A DNA stretch of 22,441 nt, taken from the NCBI GenBank assembly GCA_051745635.1, contig JBNJEH010000055.1:1-22441 (forward strand), read 5' to 3'. This document shows, in pieces, positions 1 to 8,380 of this stretch. Within the stretch, counting starts at the first letter, position 1, and every line of letters starts with the position of its first letter. Under the pieces are notes generated by a model. It saw only the letters and a program-made list of their open reading frames with translations, made no database searches and was not told the origin of the DNA. The stretch comes from Brumimicrobium sp051745635 (lineage in GTDB: Bacteria > Bacteroidota > Bacteroidia > Flavobacteriales_D > Crocinitomicaceae). The position numbers and the translations under genes were made by a program.

Positions 1-1
1 A

Positions 2-1129
2 AACCTGCATGATTTCTTGCCGTTTAATCAATTCACCATCAACCCTTATACCAATAATATTTGGTTGGTCAACGCTTTTAATGCTACTGTTTTAGAACCA
101 GACGGTTCTTTTACCACCTTTGGAGAAAATGAATTGGGTACGCTATGGCAATCGGATGAACTCAATTTTGGTTTTACTCCCGATCATCTTTTTTATACGA
201 AAGAGCTCACTGGATTATATCTTTTTGATAATTACCAAAATCAACTACTCTATGCTGAAGATGAATTTAGAAAAATATACAATGATTCAGATACATTGTT
301 TTTAATCAGAGGTAATGACAATATATTGAAGTATACTTATGGAATTGGCTCAGAGAACACTAATGCGCCCGGTTCACTTTGCGCACCTAAAAACGGCCAC
401 CTTTATGTTGATATAGGACAATATGCTTTCATTGATAATGGTTCATACAGTTTACTATCATCTAACCCTTACTATCTAGGGGGGGCATCAGATGTAATGG
501 AATTCGACAATGAATCAGACACCGTACACCTCGGTTTTATCAAAGGTATTTCAAAATGCTATGATGGCGTTTGCTATGACACTATCACGCCGTACAACAC
601 CACAAATATGCCCTCAGCGAATATTCTGGAAATCGAATTTGACATTAACAACAACCTCTGGGCTGCTTTTGGCGACACCAACGATGAACATATTGCACTG
701 GGAAAACTCGAAGGAAATGTTTGGACAGAGGTGTACACTACTTCAAACAGTCCGATAAATTTTGAGCAATTCTACGGTTTTGAGTTTGATACACTCGGCA
801 ACATTTGGGTGGCTTCAGGCATGGATCTCCATACCATCGAAAACAGTAATTCGCCGGGGTGGCTGAGCAATCAGGAACAGGTTTTCAAATCTCCACAACT
901 CGGCGTTTATCCCAATCCAGCAAGTGATGAGCTAAATGTTCAGCTTCCGCAATCGGTTTCTCGTGCAGAACTTTCAATTCATGATATTAACGGAAAAGTC
1001 GTTCAAGAAAAAATCGTAAATTCAAATACTAGCGCTTCAATGAATATAAGCAAACTCGAAAAGGGTGTTTATATGCTTCGCGTCACTGCGGAAGGTCATC
1101 AGTGGCAGGAACGGATCATAAAACAATAG
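2..1129 (+). CDS. T9SS type A sorting domain protein, beta-propeller-like, 5' end missing
   Basis: This is the C-terminal part of a secreted or surface protein. The frame is open to the left edge with no stop, so the TTG at 17 is not a credible start and the gene begins outside the window. The visible body contains repeats of the type 'F/EFD..(N/G)N(I/L)W.A', for example near residues 205-215 and 255-268. These resemble two-component-regulator-propeller or other beta-propeller blades. The last 75 residues, starting at 'LGVYPNPASDELNV' and ending 'GVYMLRV...ERIIKQ', form a typical type A sorting domain recognised by the Bacteroidota type IX secretion system and removed at the outer membrane. 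A role cannot be assigned. It could be an adhesin, a sensor-like propeller or an enzyme whose catalytic part lies upstream. It is separated from sucA by a repeat-bearing gap and is probably not co-transcribed with it. Confidence 0.85.
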   Translation, partial: NLHDFLPFNQFTINPYTNNIWLVNAFNATVLEPDGSFTTFGENELGTLWQSDELNFGFTPDHLFYTKELTGLYLFDNYQNQLLYAEDEFRKIYNDSDTLFLIRGNDNILKYTYGIGSENTNAPGSLCAPKNGHLYVDIGQYAFIDNGSYSLLSSNPYYLGGASDVMEFDNESDTVHLGFIKGISKCYDGVCYDTITPYNTTNMPSANILEIEFDINNNLWAAFGDTNDEHIALGKLEGNVWTEVYTTSNSPINFEQFYGFEFDTLGNIWVASGMDLHTIENSNSPGWLSNQEQVFKSPQLGVYPNPASDELNVQLPQSVSRAELSIHDINGKVVQEKIVNSNTSASMNISKLEKGVYMLRVTAEGHQWQERIIKQ

Positions 1130-1200
1130 TTCGTTGGGAATATGGCGTGAAGAGCATCGCTCCAGACCGCTTCTAACTGCTACGGTTCCAGATTTCTTAA

Positions 1201-1270
1201 CTTCTACATTCCACAGTTCTACATTCTACAGTTCTACAGTTCCGCAGTTCTACAGGTCTGCAGTTCTACA
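1201..1270. repeat. Degenerate 15-16 bp tandem repeat (AGTTCTACA core)
   Basis: The 9-mer AGTTCTACA occurs exactly at 1215-1223, 1230-1238, 1246-1254 and 1262-1270, spaced 15, 16 and 16 bp. The bases between copies vary (TTCTAC, GTTCCGC, GGTCTGC). More diverged copies (CTTCTACATTCCAC) extend the tract leftwards to about 1201. A 74-codon open frame across it is a by-product of the repeat and is not called as a gene. Confidence 0.8.
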
Positions 1271-1332
1271 AATCAATCGATCGAATCCAAAACAAAACAC
1301 CAGTTTCACGTGTAATAACTCTAAGAAAATTG

Positions 1333-1340
1333 TAGCTTTG
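1333..1340 (+). promoter_or_regulatory. Putative -7 promoter box for sucA
   Basis: TAGCTTTG is an exact match to the Bacteroidota sigma-A -7 consensus TAnnTTTG. It ends 26 nt before the ATG at 1367 and only 11 nt before the upstream ATG at 1352. Transcription would therefore start too close to 1352 to leave a normal leader, which favours the 1367 start. No clear TTG -33 element is visible. Confidence 0.5.
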
Positions 1341-1366
1341 TGTTTCCATAAATGTTAAAAAACAAC

Positions 1367-4093
1367 ATGGATAATATATCTTATATAGGTAACGCCGATG
1401 TCAATGCGATTGACGAACTGTACGAATCGTACAAAAAGGATCCCGAAAGTGTAGACGAAGGATGGAGGAAGTTTTTCGAAGGTTTTGAATTTTCGAGAAC
1501 AAATTACGAAGAAGGAGGTGGAGTGCCCGAAAATTTCCAGAAGGAGTTTAAGGTCATCAACCTCATCGAAGGGTATCGATCCCGGGGCCATCTTTTCACG
1601 CGAACGAATCCCGTGCGGGAACGCAGAAAATACCGCCCTACACTGGACATTGAAAATTTCGGTCTGGAAAAATCAGACCTGGAAAAAGAATTCCAGGCGG
1701 GTTCTGAAATTGGTCTGGGTACGGCGAAATTAAAAGATATCATCGCCCATCTCGAAGCAGCTTATTGTGAGAGTATCGGACTCGAGTTCCACTACATACG
1801 CAAACCAGAACGGAAGAAATGGTTTATGGACAAGCTGGAGCTCAACAACCGTCCGAAATTCAGCAAAGAAGATAAAAAGAAGATTTTTGAAAAATTAAGT
1901 GAAGCCACACTCTTTGAACAATTTCTCCAACGCAAATACGTCGGGCAGAAACGCTTTTCAGTTGAAGGGGGTGAAGCCCTGATTGCCGGACTCGAGCGAC
2001 TCGTTCGCAAGGGAGCCCAACTCGGAGTGGAGGAATTTGTGATGGGGATGGCCCATCGCGGACGCCTCAACACGCTCGTCAACATTTTTGATAAAGACAT
2101 CGAAGAATTATTTGGAGAGTTTGAAGGAAAAGAATTTGATGATGATGATTCATTTGACGGCGACGTTAAATACCACCTGGGACAAACGCGCAACATTGAC
2201 GTAGATGGTAAGGACCTGCAGTTGACATTAGCTCCAAATCCCTCTCACCTCGAGGCCGTAGACCCCGTTGTAGAAGGTATCGTTCGAGCAAAAATTGACG
2301 ATTATTTAAAATCTGAAGATAAAATCGTTCCTATTCTCGTTCACGGTGATGCTGCAATTGCTGGTCAGGGCGTCGCGTACGAAGTGATTCAAATGGCACA
2401 GCTCGACGGCTACCATACGGGTGGAACGATACACATTGTGGTCAATAATCAGGTCGGTTTTACCACCAATTATCGCGACGGACGGTCGAGTACGTACTGT
2501 ACAGATGTCGGAAAAACTACGTTGAGTCCCGTTTTCCACGTAAATGGTGACGACGTAGAAGCCGTAGCTCAAACGTTTCTCATCGCGCTGGAATACCGCC
2601 AACAATTCCACATGGATATTTTTATCGATCTCCTGTGCTACAGAAAATATGGTCACAACGAGGGCGATGAACCGAAGTTTACGCAACCCAAACTCTATAA
2701 AGCACTGTCAAAACATCCCAATCCGCAGGAAATCTTCCGCGATCAGTTGATTGAAGAAGGTGTTATTGATAAAAAATTCGACGACGACTTAAAAAAACGT
2801 CTCAATGCCAAGTTAGACGACCGGTTTGAAGCTTCTAAAAAGCAGGAAAAAGTCAATGTTACCAATTTCCTGGGAGACCTCTGGGAAGACATGGGCTACG
2901 CAACAGAAGACGACTTCAAGGATAGCCACGTCACTGGTGTGCCGAAAGATCGACTGATTGAACTGGGTAAAAAGCTGGCGGAGTTGCCCGAAGACAAGAA
3001 AATTTTCAGAAAAGTGAAAAAGCTCTTTAAGGAGCGTACCAACATGATCGAGGAAAATAAACTCGACTGGGGAATGGCTGAAATGCTGGCCTACGCCACA
3101 CTTTTGGTAGAAGGTCACCCGGTTCGCGTGTCTGGTCAGGATGTTGAACGCGGTACTTTTTCACACCGCCACGCCGTTATCAAAACAGAAGATGACGAGG
3201 AAGAGATCATTACACTGAATCATTTAGAGGAAGGACAAGCACCGATGTCGATCTATAATTCGCTGCTTTCAGAATACGGCGTTCTTGGATTTGATTACGG
3301 TTATTCGCTGGCTCGCCCTGAAGGTTTAACGGTTTGGGAGGCGCAATTCGGCGATTTTATGAACGGCGCTCAAATTATGTTTGACCAGTTCATTACAGTA
3401 GGAGAAGATAAATGGAACATTCAATCAGGATTGGTTGTGTTGCTGCCACACGGTTATGAAGGACAAGGTTCTGAGCACTCTTCAGCACGCCTGGAACGCT
3501 TTCTTCAGAGTTGTGGCGACCTGAACATACAGGTAGTCAATTCGACGACTCCTGCCAACCACTTCCATTTATTGCGGCGTCAGCTCAAGCGCAATTTCCG
3601 TAAACCATTGATCGTATTTTCGCCAAAATTGTTGTTGCGTTATCCAAAAGCCGTTTCTAAGCTGGAGGACCTCGAAGAAGGTAGCTTTAAAGAAGTGATC
3701 GATGATCCTCAAAATCTACACAAAACGGCTACAAGTGTCGTTCTATGTTCAGGAAAAGCTTATTACGACTTTATAGCAGAGGCGGAACGCCGCGAAGTAA
3801 AAAACATGGCATTCGTGCGCATCGAACAACTGTATCCGCTCCCGCTCGATCAAATCAATAAGGTTCTGGGTAAATACGAAAAGGCCAAAAATATCATTTG
3901 GGCACAGGAAGAACCTGAAAACATGGGTGCATGGACGTACATGGCGATGAATTTAAGACACATCGACCTAAAATGTGTGTCGCGTCCACCGAGTGCTGCA
4001 CCGGCGGCAGGAGCAAAAGAAATTCACCTCAGAAGATTAAATGAATTGTATAATAATCTGTTTGAATACGCAGCAAAAGCTGCCAAAAAATAA
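1367..4093 (+). CDS. sucA: 2-oxoglutarate dehydrogenase E1 component
   Basis: Thiamine-diphosphate-dependent E1 (SucA/OdhA) of the cytoplasmic 2-oxoglutarate dehydrogenase complex. It decarboxylates 2-oxoglutarate and passes the succinyl group to the lipoyl arm of E2 in the TCA cycle. The 908-residue length is normal. The N-terminal E2-binding segment (residues 1-42, 'NADVNAIDELYESYKKDP...W.KFFEGFEF') is present. The dehydrogenase domain has the ThDP/Mg region 'HGDAAIAGQG...NNQVGFTT' from residue 326 and 'GHNEGDEP' at about 429. The transketolase-like C-terminal half has 'ERGTFSHRHAVI' (about 590-601). An ATG five codons upstream (1352) is in frame. I prefer 1367 because the encoded start resembles family N-termini and fits the promoter box. 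The stop lies 15 bp before sucB, so the two form an operon. The E3 subunit gene (lpd) is not adjacent. Confidence 0.97.
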   Translation: MDNISYIGNADVNAIDELYESYKKDPESVDEGWRKFFEGFEFSRTNYEEGGGVPENFQKEFKVINLIEGYRSRGHLFTRTNPVRERRKYRPTLDIENFGLEKSDLEKEFQAGSEIGLGTAKLKDIIAHLEAAYCESIGLEFHYIRKPERKKWFMDKLELNNRPKFSKEDKKKIFEKLSEATLFEQFLQRKYVGQKRFSVEGGEALIAGLERLVRKGAQLGVEEFVMGMAHRGRLNTLVNIFDKDIEELFGEFEGKEFDDDDSFDGDVKYHLGQTRNIDVDGKDLQLTLAPNPSHLEAVDPVVEGIVRAKIDDYLKSEDKIVPILVHGDAAIAGQGVAYEVIQMAQLDGYHTGGTIHIVVNNQVGFTTNYRDGRSSTYCTDVGKTTLSPVFHVNGDDVEAVAQTFLIALEYRQQFHMDIFIDLLCYRKYGHNEGDEPKFTQPKLYKALSKHPNPQEIFRDQLIEEGVIDKKFDDDLKKRLNAKLDDRFEASKKQEKVNVTNFLGDLWEDMGYATEDDFKDSHVTGVPKDRLIELGKKLAELPEDKKIFRKVKKLFKERTNMIEENKLDWGMAEMLAYATLLVEGHPVRVSGQDVERGTFSHRHAVIKTEDDEEEIITLNHLEEGQAPMSIYNSLLSEYGVLGFDYGYSLARPEGLTVWEAQFGDFMNGAQIMFDQFITVGEDKWNIQSGLVVLLPHGYEGQGSEHSSARLERFLQSCGDLNIQVVNSTTPANHFHLLRRQLKRNFRKPLIVFSPKLLLRYPKAVSKLEDLEEGSFKEVIDDPQNLHKTATSVVLCSGKAYYDFIAEAERREVKNMAFVRIEQLYPLPLDQINKVLGKYEKAKNIIWAQEEPENMGAWTYMAMNLRHIDLKCVSRPPSAAPAAGAKEIHLRRLNELYNNLFEYAAKAAKK

Positions 4094-4108
4094 TAACACT
4101 AAAAAGAC

Positions 4109-5425
4109 ATGTCAGTTATAGAAATGAAAGTACCGAGCCCGGGAGAATCGATTTCCGAAGTGGAAATTGCAGAATGGCTCGTATCGGACGGTGATTACGT
4201 CGAAAAAGATCAAACCATCGCAGAAGTCGATTCCGATAAAGCTACGCTGGAACTCCCGGCAGAAGCATCGGGTACCGTAACGCTCAAAGCGGAAGAAGGA
4301 GATACTGTAGAGGTCGGAGAGGTGGTCTGCCTGATCGACACATCGGCAGAAGCGCCGGAAAAAGACGATGCGCCGGAGGAAGAAGAAACATCTTCCAAAG
4401 ATGGTGAGGATGATGCTGCGAAAACTTCACCGAAGAAAGAAGAAAAGAAAGAGGAAGAGAAATCGAAAGAAAAGAGCGAATCCTCTTCTTCTAAGCAGCC
4501 CGACCCGGGTCCCGCCAAAAAAACCTATGCTTCGGGAACTGCATCGCCTGCAGCTGCTAAAAAAATGAAAGAAAATGACATTTCCGGTGACAAAATCAAT
4601 GGTACTGGAAAAGATGGTCGAATAACGAAACAAGATGTCGTTGAAGCCATGGCCGCTGGATTTGATACTGAAAAAACAGCTGGATGGGGCGGCACGCGCG
4701 ATCAGGAGCCCAAAAAAATGTCCATGCTGCGGAGAAAAGTAGCAGAACGCCTGGTTTCCGTGAAGAATGATATGGCCATGCTGACAACCTTTAACGAGGT
4801 GGACATGAAACCCATCATGGACTTGCGCGCCAAATACAAAAAGCAATTCGCGGAGCACCATGAAACGAGCCTGGGCTTTATGTCGTTCTTTACAAAGGCT
4901 TGTACGGAAGCGCTCAACTTATTCCCCGCTGTAAATGCGCAGATTGACGGAAAAGAAATGATTACGCACAATTACGCTGACGTGGGTATTGCCGTTTCTT
5001 CGCCAAAAGGACTTATGGTTCCCGTTATTCGCAATGCGGAACAAATGTCGCTGGCCGAAATTGAAAAAGAAGTCAAGCGACTCGCCGTCAAGGCAAGAGA
5101 TGGGAAAATTACTCCGGACGAAATGACTGGCGGAACATTTACGATTACGAACGGTGGTGTTTTTGGTTCGATGCTTTCGACACCGATTATCAATCCGCCG
5201 CAATCAGCTATTTTAGGCATGCACAATATCGTAGAACGTCCCGTTGCCATCGACGGAAAAGTTGAAATTCGCCCGATCATGTACATCGCTTTATCTTACG
5301 ATCACAGAATTATTGATGGCAAAGAAAGCGTGAGCTTCCTGGTTAAAGTAAAAGAAATGCTGGAAAATCCGGAACGCATGATCTTTGGCGGAACAGATCC
5401 GTACGAAGTGCTCCTCGGATTGTAA
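4109..5425 (+). CDS. sucB: Dihydrolipoyllysine-residue succinyltransferase (E2 of 2-oxoglutarate dehydrogenase)
   Basis: E2 core (SucB/OdhB) of the 2-oxoglutarate dehydrogenase complex. It accepts the succinyl group from E1 on a swinging lipoyl arm and transfers it to CoA. One N-terminal lipoyl domain (residues 1-80) carries the 'DSDKA' motif with the lipoylated lysine at 44. A highly charged Glu/Lys linker follows (about 83-135). A peripheral subunit-binding domain ('ASPAAAKKM...GTGKDGRITKQDV', about 145-180) binds E1/E3. The catalytic acyltransferase domain (about 205-438) ends with the active-site motif HRIIDG: His399, Asp403. Its length of 438 is close to that of other bacterial SucB proteins, which also have a single lipoyl domain. 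It is the second gene of the sucAB operon, and transcription ends at the hairpin 24 bp downstream. Base composition is like the neighbours. The linker produces long spurious open frames on both strands. Confidence 0.97.
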   Translation: MSVIEMKVPSPGESISEVEIAEWLVSDGDYVEKDQTIAEVDSDKATLELPAEASGTVTLKAEEGDTVEVGEVVCLIDTSAEAPEKDDAPEEEETSSKDGEDDAAKTSPKKEEKKEEEKSKEKSESSSSKQPDPGPAKKTYASGTASPAAAKKMKENDISGDKINGTGKDGRITKQDVVEAMAAGFDTEKTAGWGGTRDQEPKKMSMLRRKVAERLVSVKNDMAMLTTFNEVDMKPIMDLRAKYKKQFAEHHETSLGFMSFFTKACTEALNLFPAVNAQIDGKEMITHNYADVGIAVSSPKGLMVPVIRNAEQMSLAEIEKEVKRLAVKARDGKITPDEMTGGTFTITNGGVFGSMLSTPIINPPQSAILGMHNIVERPVAIDGKVEIRPIMYIALSYDHRIIDGKESVSFLVKVKEMLENPERMIFGGTDPYEVLLGL

Positions 5426-5448
5426 ATCATAAAAACACATCACTTCAG

Positions 5449-5478
5449 GGCTGTTCTCTCAGAGGACAGCCTTTTTTT
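5449..5478 (+). terminator. Rho-independent terminator of sucAB
   Basis: A 9-bp stem (GGCTGTTCT with AGGACAGCC, one T-G wobble) and a 5-nt loop are followed directly by seven Ts at 5472-5478. It lies 24 bp after the sucB stop. Confidence 0.93.
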
Positions 5479-5568
5479 GGCTCTATTGTATTCGAATGAA
5501 CAAGGTTTCCAACTTCTGAAATTTAGGCTGAGGCCACTTGAAATGGCACTAAAGTTTGACTTTCAAAG

Positions 5569-5597
5569 TTGCGTCCAAAAGGAATTTTTTAATATTG
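5569..5597 (+). promoter_or_regulatory. Putative promoter of the SRPBCC gene
   Basis: TTG at 5569-5571, an 18-nt spacer, then TAATATTG at 5590-5597, which matches TAnnTTTG at all but one position. The box ends 28 nt before the ATG at 5626. Both elements and the spacing fit the TTG-N17-23-TAnnTTTG pattern described for flavobacteria. Confidence 0.5.
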
Positions 5598-5625
5598 TAG
5601 TGGCGAAAACGATAACAGAACACTC

Positions 5626-6075
5626 ATGAAATATACCGTAGAAGTAGAAATTGATAAACCACTTCAGAAAGTTGTCGAAGTTTTTAGAAATACTGAAAAC
5701 TACTACGACTGGATGCAGGGACTCGAAAAAATTGAGCAATTAAGTGGTACGCCAGGCAGCGAGGGTGCGGAGACCTTGCTCCATTTCAAAATGGGGAAGC
5801 GACGCATGCAAATGAAAGAAACAGTTTTGCGCGCAAACCTGCCCGACTCTTACCTGGTATCTTATGATGTGAAAGGCGTCTACAATGAAGTAGACAATAA
5901 GTTCGAATCTATTGATAACAATCGCACCCTGTACACAACGGCCAATTATTTTCGTTTTTCTGGTCTCATGAAGTTGTTTTCCTTATTCGGTAAAAAAAGT
6001 TTTACGAAGCAATCCCTGAAATACGCCAATGATTTCAAAAAATTCGTTGAAGAAAAGTACGAACAAGACGATTAG
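5626..6075 (+). CDS. SRPBCC (START-like) family protein
   Basis: A 149-residue soluble protein that looks like the SRPBCC/polyketide-cyclase-like fold. It opens with an alternating beta strand and 'DKPLQKVVEVFRNTENYYDWMQGLEKIEQ', typical of the first strand and helices. A run of beta strands follows (residues about 50-120, 'GAETLLHFKMGKRRMQMKETV', 'YLVSYDVKGVYNEVDNKFE'). It closes with a long amphipathic helix ('TKQSLKYANDFKKFVEEKY'). Proteins of this fold bind hydrophobic ligands in an internal cavity. The ligand here cannot be predicted. No signal peptide or membrane segment is seen. It has its own promoter-like sequence and follows a strong terminator, so it is probably transcribed alone. 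fbaA downstream has a separate promoter box. Confidence 0.75.
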   Translation: MKYTVEVEIDKPLQKVVEVFRNTENYYDWMQGLEKIEQLSGTPGSEGAETLLHFKMGKRRMQMKETVLRANLPDSYLVSYDVKGVYNEVDNKFESIDNNRTLYTTANYFRFSGLMKLFSLFGKKSFTKQSLKYANDFKKFVEEKYEQDD

Positions 6076-6147
6076 ACCATTGGATTGAACCGGAGTAAAA
6101 CTATTGATACAATAAAGAGCATTATCGCCATTTTTAAAGATAATTAC

Positions 6148-6155
6148 TACATTTG
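6148..6155 (+). promoter_or_regulatory. Putative -7 promoter box for fbaA
   Basis: TACATTTG is an exact TAnnTTTG match ending 22 nt before the fbaA ATG. No convincing TTG -33 element is present at the expected distance. Confidence 0.5.
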
Positions 6156-6177
6156 TTCACGATAAAAAAGCAAGAAC

Positions 6178-7245
6178 ATGTCACATGATATCAAGTCCGG
6201 AGTTGCAACTGGAAAAGAAGTGCAAAAAATTTTCAACTATGCTAAAGAGAAAGGTTTTGCCCTTCCCGCAGTGAACGTTGTTGGTTCGAATACGATGAAC
6301 GCCGCCATGGAGACGGCAGCAAAAGTCAATTCACCCATTATCATTCAGTTTTCAAATGGTGGCGGTTATTTCAACGCAGGAAAATCGCTTCCCAACGACA
6401 AACAACAAGCTTCGATTGCGGGGTGTATTACCGGAGCACGACATATTCATGAACTCGCTGAAGTTTACGGCGCGACAGTTATTCTACACACCGACCATTG
6501 CGCAAAAAAATTATTGCCCTGGATTGATGGCTTGCTCGATGCAAGTGAAAAAGAGTTTGAAAAGACAGGTAAACCGTTGTTCAGTTCACACATGATTGAT
6601 TTATCGGAAGAACCGCTCGAAGAAAATATCCAGACGTGTAAAAAATACCTCGAACGCATGAGCAAGATGGGTATGACACTGGAAATCGAGCTCGGCATCA
6701 CGGGAGGCGAAGAAGACGGTGTCGACAACACAGATGTGGACAACGCGCGCTTGTACACGCAACCTGAAGAAGTCGCATACGCCTATGAAGAACTGAAAAA
6801 AGTGAGTGATCAATTTACCATCGCTGCCGCTTTTGGGAATGTTCATGGCGTTTATCGTCCAGGCAACGTTCAGCTTACGCCCAAAATCTTAAAGAATTCG
6901 CAATCTTATATTCAAGAGCACTATAATACCGATAAAAACCCCGTAGACTTTGTTTTTCACGGAGGATCGGGTTCATCAGTGGAGGATATCCGCGAAGCCA
7001 TCGGATATGGAATCATTAAAATGAATCTCGATACGGATTTGCAGTACGCCTTTAACGAAGGAGTGCGTGACTACATGGATGAGAAGAAGGAATACCTCAA
7101 CACGCAAATCGGAAATCCGGATGGGCCGGACGAACCCAATAAAAAGTATTACGATCCCAGAAAATGGTTGCGCGATGGAGAAAAATCGTTCGTTGAGCGA
7201 TTGACCAAATCCTTTGAGCATTTGAACAACATCGATACACTTTAA
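6178..7245 (+). CDS. fbaA: Class II fructose-bisphosphate aldolase
   Basis: Zinc-dependent aldolase of glycolysis and gluconeogenesis. It interconverts fructose 1,6-bisphosphate with dihydroxyacetone phosphate and glyceraldehyde 3-phosphate in the cytoplasm. The 355-residue length and motifs match the FbaA (class IIA) type of Escherichia coli. Asp106 and zinc ligand His107 lie in 'HTDHCAKK', and 'EIELGITGGEEDG' follows near 165-180. His223 lies in 'GNVHGVY' and His261 in 'FHGGSGSS'. The phosphate-binding 'NLDTDLQYAF' follows near 282-291. The start is supported by a consensus -7 box 22 nt upstream. It lies 65 bp before accD on the same strand, so the two may share a transcript, although an inverted repeat sits between them. 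Nothing is missing or unusual. Confidence 0.97.
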   Translation: MSHDIKSGVATGKEVQKIFNYAKEKGFALPAVNVVGSNTMNAAMETAAKVNSPIIIQFSNGGGYFNAGKSLPNDKQQASIAGCITGARHIHELAEVYGATVILHTDHCAKKLLPWIDGLLDASEKEFEKTGKPLFSSHMIDLSEEPLEENIQTCKKYLERMSKMGMTLEIELGITGGEEDGVDNTDVDNARLYTQPEEVAYAYEELKKVSDQFTIAAAFGNVHGVYRPGNVQLTPKILKNSQSYIQEHYNTDKNPVDFVFHGGSGSSVEDIREAIGYGIIKMNLDTDLQYAFNEGVRDYMDEKKEYLNTQIGNPDGPDEPNKKYYDPRKWLRDGEKSFVERLTKSFEHLNNIDTL

Positions 7246-7270
7246 TTTTTAAATTCGTCACTTCAAACCT

Positions 7271-7296
7271 ATCACGTTCGAACGATAATACGTGAT
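7271..7296. repeat. Nested palindrome between fbaA and accD
   Basis: ATCACGT (7271-7277) is repeated in inverted form as ACGTGAT (7290-7296). Inside lies the perfect 10-bp palindrome CGTTCGAACG (7275-7284). No T-tract follows, so it does not look like an intrinsic terminator. It ends 14 bp before the accD ATG and could be an operator or a leader hairpin. Confidence 0.45.
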
Positions 7297-7310
7297 TTAA
7301 AAAAATAATT

Positions 7311-8156
7311 ATGGGTTGGTTTAAAAGAAAAACAGAGGGTATACAAACCTCGACAAAAGATAAAAAAGAGACACCGGAAGGACTGTGGCACAAGTGTCCG
7401 AAATGTCAAACGGTCATCACGTCGGAGGATCACATGAAGAATTATTTCGTATGTGAACGCTGCAGTTATCACGACCGCATTGGTTCTGAGGAATACTTCC
7501 AGCTGTTCTTTGATGAGGGGAAATACAAAGAATTAGACAAAAAAATGGCAGCTAGTGATCCGCTCGAGTTCGAAGACACCAAAAAATACGTCGATCGCGT
7601 AAAGAGTACGCAAAAAAAGACCGGACTACAAGATGCTATTCGCACTGCACATGGCAAAATTGACGGTCAGGAAACAGTTATAGCGTCGATGGATTTTAAA
7701 TTTATCGGTGGTTCAATGGGGTCTGTGATGGGTGAAAAGATCGCAAGAGCAATTGACAAGGCGATCAAATTAAAGGCACCGTTTATGATCATTTCCAAAT
7801 CGGGGGGAGCCCGCATGATGGAAGCTGGTTTATCATTGATGCAAATGGCCAAGACGAGTGCTAAACTCAATCAATTGGCAGCACATCAACTTCCGTACAT
7901 TTCTTTCCTGACAGATCCCACTACGGGCGGTGTTACTGCATCATTTGCCATGCTGGGCGACATCAACATTTCAGAACCCGATGCGCTCATCGCTTTTGCC
8001 GGACCTCGCGTCGTGCGCGAAACCATAGGACGCGATCTGCCTCCTGGCTTTCAACGGTCAGAATTTGTATTGGATCACGGATTTCTGGACTACATCGTGG
8101 AGCGCAAGAACCTTAAAGAGGAGGTTTCAAAATCCATTCGATTGTTTATGAATTAA
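7311..8156 (+). CDS. accD: Acetyl-CoA carboxylase carboxyltransferase subunit beta
   Basis: Beta subunit of the carboxyltransferase half of acetyl-CoA carboxylase. With AccA it moves the carboxyl group from biotin on AccB to acetyl-CoA, giving malonyl-CoA for fatty-acid synthesis. The 281-residue protein has the N-terminal four-cysteine zinc ribbon (Cys29, Cys32, Cys48, Cys51) that is a hallmark of AccD. The crotonase-like carboxyltransferase core includes 'GGSMGSVMGEKI', 'KSGGARMMEAG' and 'TTGGVTASFAMLGD', ending with 'GPRVVRETIGRDLPPGFQ'. accA is not in the window, which is common because accA and accD are often unlinked. It lies 65 bp after fbaA. Downstream the gene runs into a repeat-filled convergent gap with no conventional terminator. 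Confidence 0.97.
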   Translation: MGWFKRKTEGIQTSTKDKKETPEGLWHKCPKCQTVITSEDHMKNYFVCERCSYHDRIGSEEYFQLFFDEGKYKELDKKMAASDPLEFEDTKKYVDRVKSTQKKTGLQDAIRTAHGKIDGQETVIASMDFKFIGGSMGSVMGEKIARAIDKAIKLKAPFMIISKSGGARMMEAGLSLMQMAKTSAKLNQLAAHQLPYISFLTDPTTGGVTASFAMLGDINISEPDALIAFAGPRVVRETIGRDLPPGFQRSEFVLDHGFLDYIVERKNLKEEVSKSIRLFMN

Positions 8157-8169
8157 CGATACGGAAAGG

Positions 8170-8307
8170 GAGTATTGAGCATACAGCAAGAGTAGGGAGC
8201 ATACAGCAAGAGTAGGGAGCATACAGCAAGAGTAGGGAGTTTTGAGCATACAGCAGGAGCAAGAGCAAGTGTCAGGAGCTGAGGCTGAGGGCTGAGGGCT
8301 GAGGGGG
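8170..8307. repeat. Intergenic repeat array 1: 20-bp tandem unit plus GCTGAGG tract
   Basis: Three perfect tandem copies of a 20-bp unit starting GAGCATACAGCAAG occupy 8177-8236. A degenerate fourth copy (GAGCATACAGCAGGAGC) starts at 8244, then a tract of GCTGAGG-type 7-mers runs to about 8307. The array is preceded by GAGTATTGAG (8170-8179). Small open frames across it are repeat artefacts. It starts 13 bp after the accD stop. Confidence 0.9.
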
Positions 8308-8380
8308 TTGTTGAGCTCGCCGAAACACTCTCGAAGCCCGAAGCCCGACGTTTTTTGAATATTGCACTACAAACTCGAAT

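Noticed and set aside
1134..1358. 74-codon open frame between the T9SS protein and sucA
   Set aside because: Its sequence is set by the AGTTCTACA repeats and it overlaps the sucA promoter box and an upstream in-frame ATG of sucA.
1367..5425. A complete 2-oxoglutarate dehydrogenase cluster
   Set aside because: Only E1 and E2 are present. No dihydrolipoamide dehydrogenase (E3) gene is found in the window.
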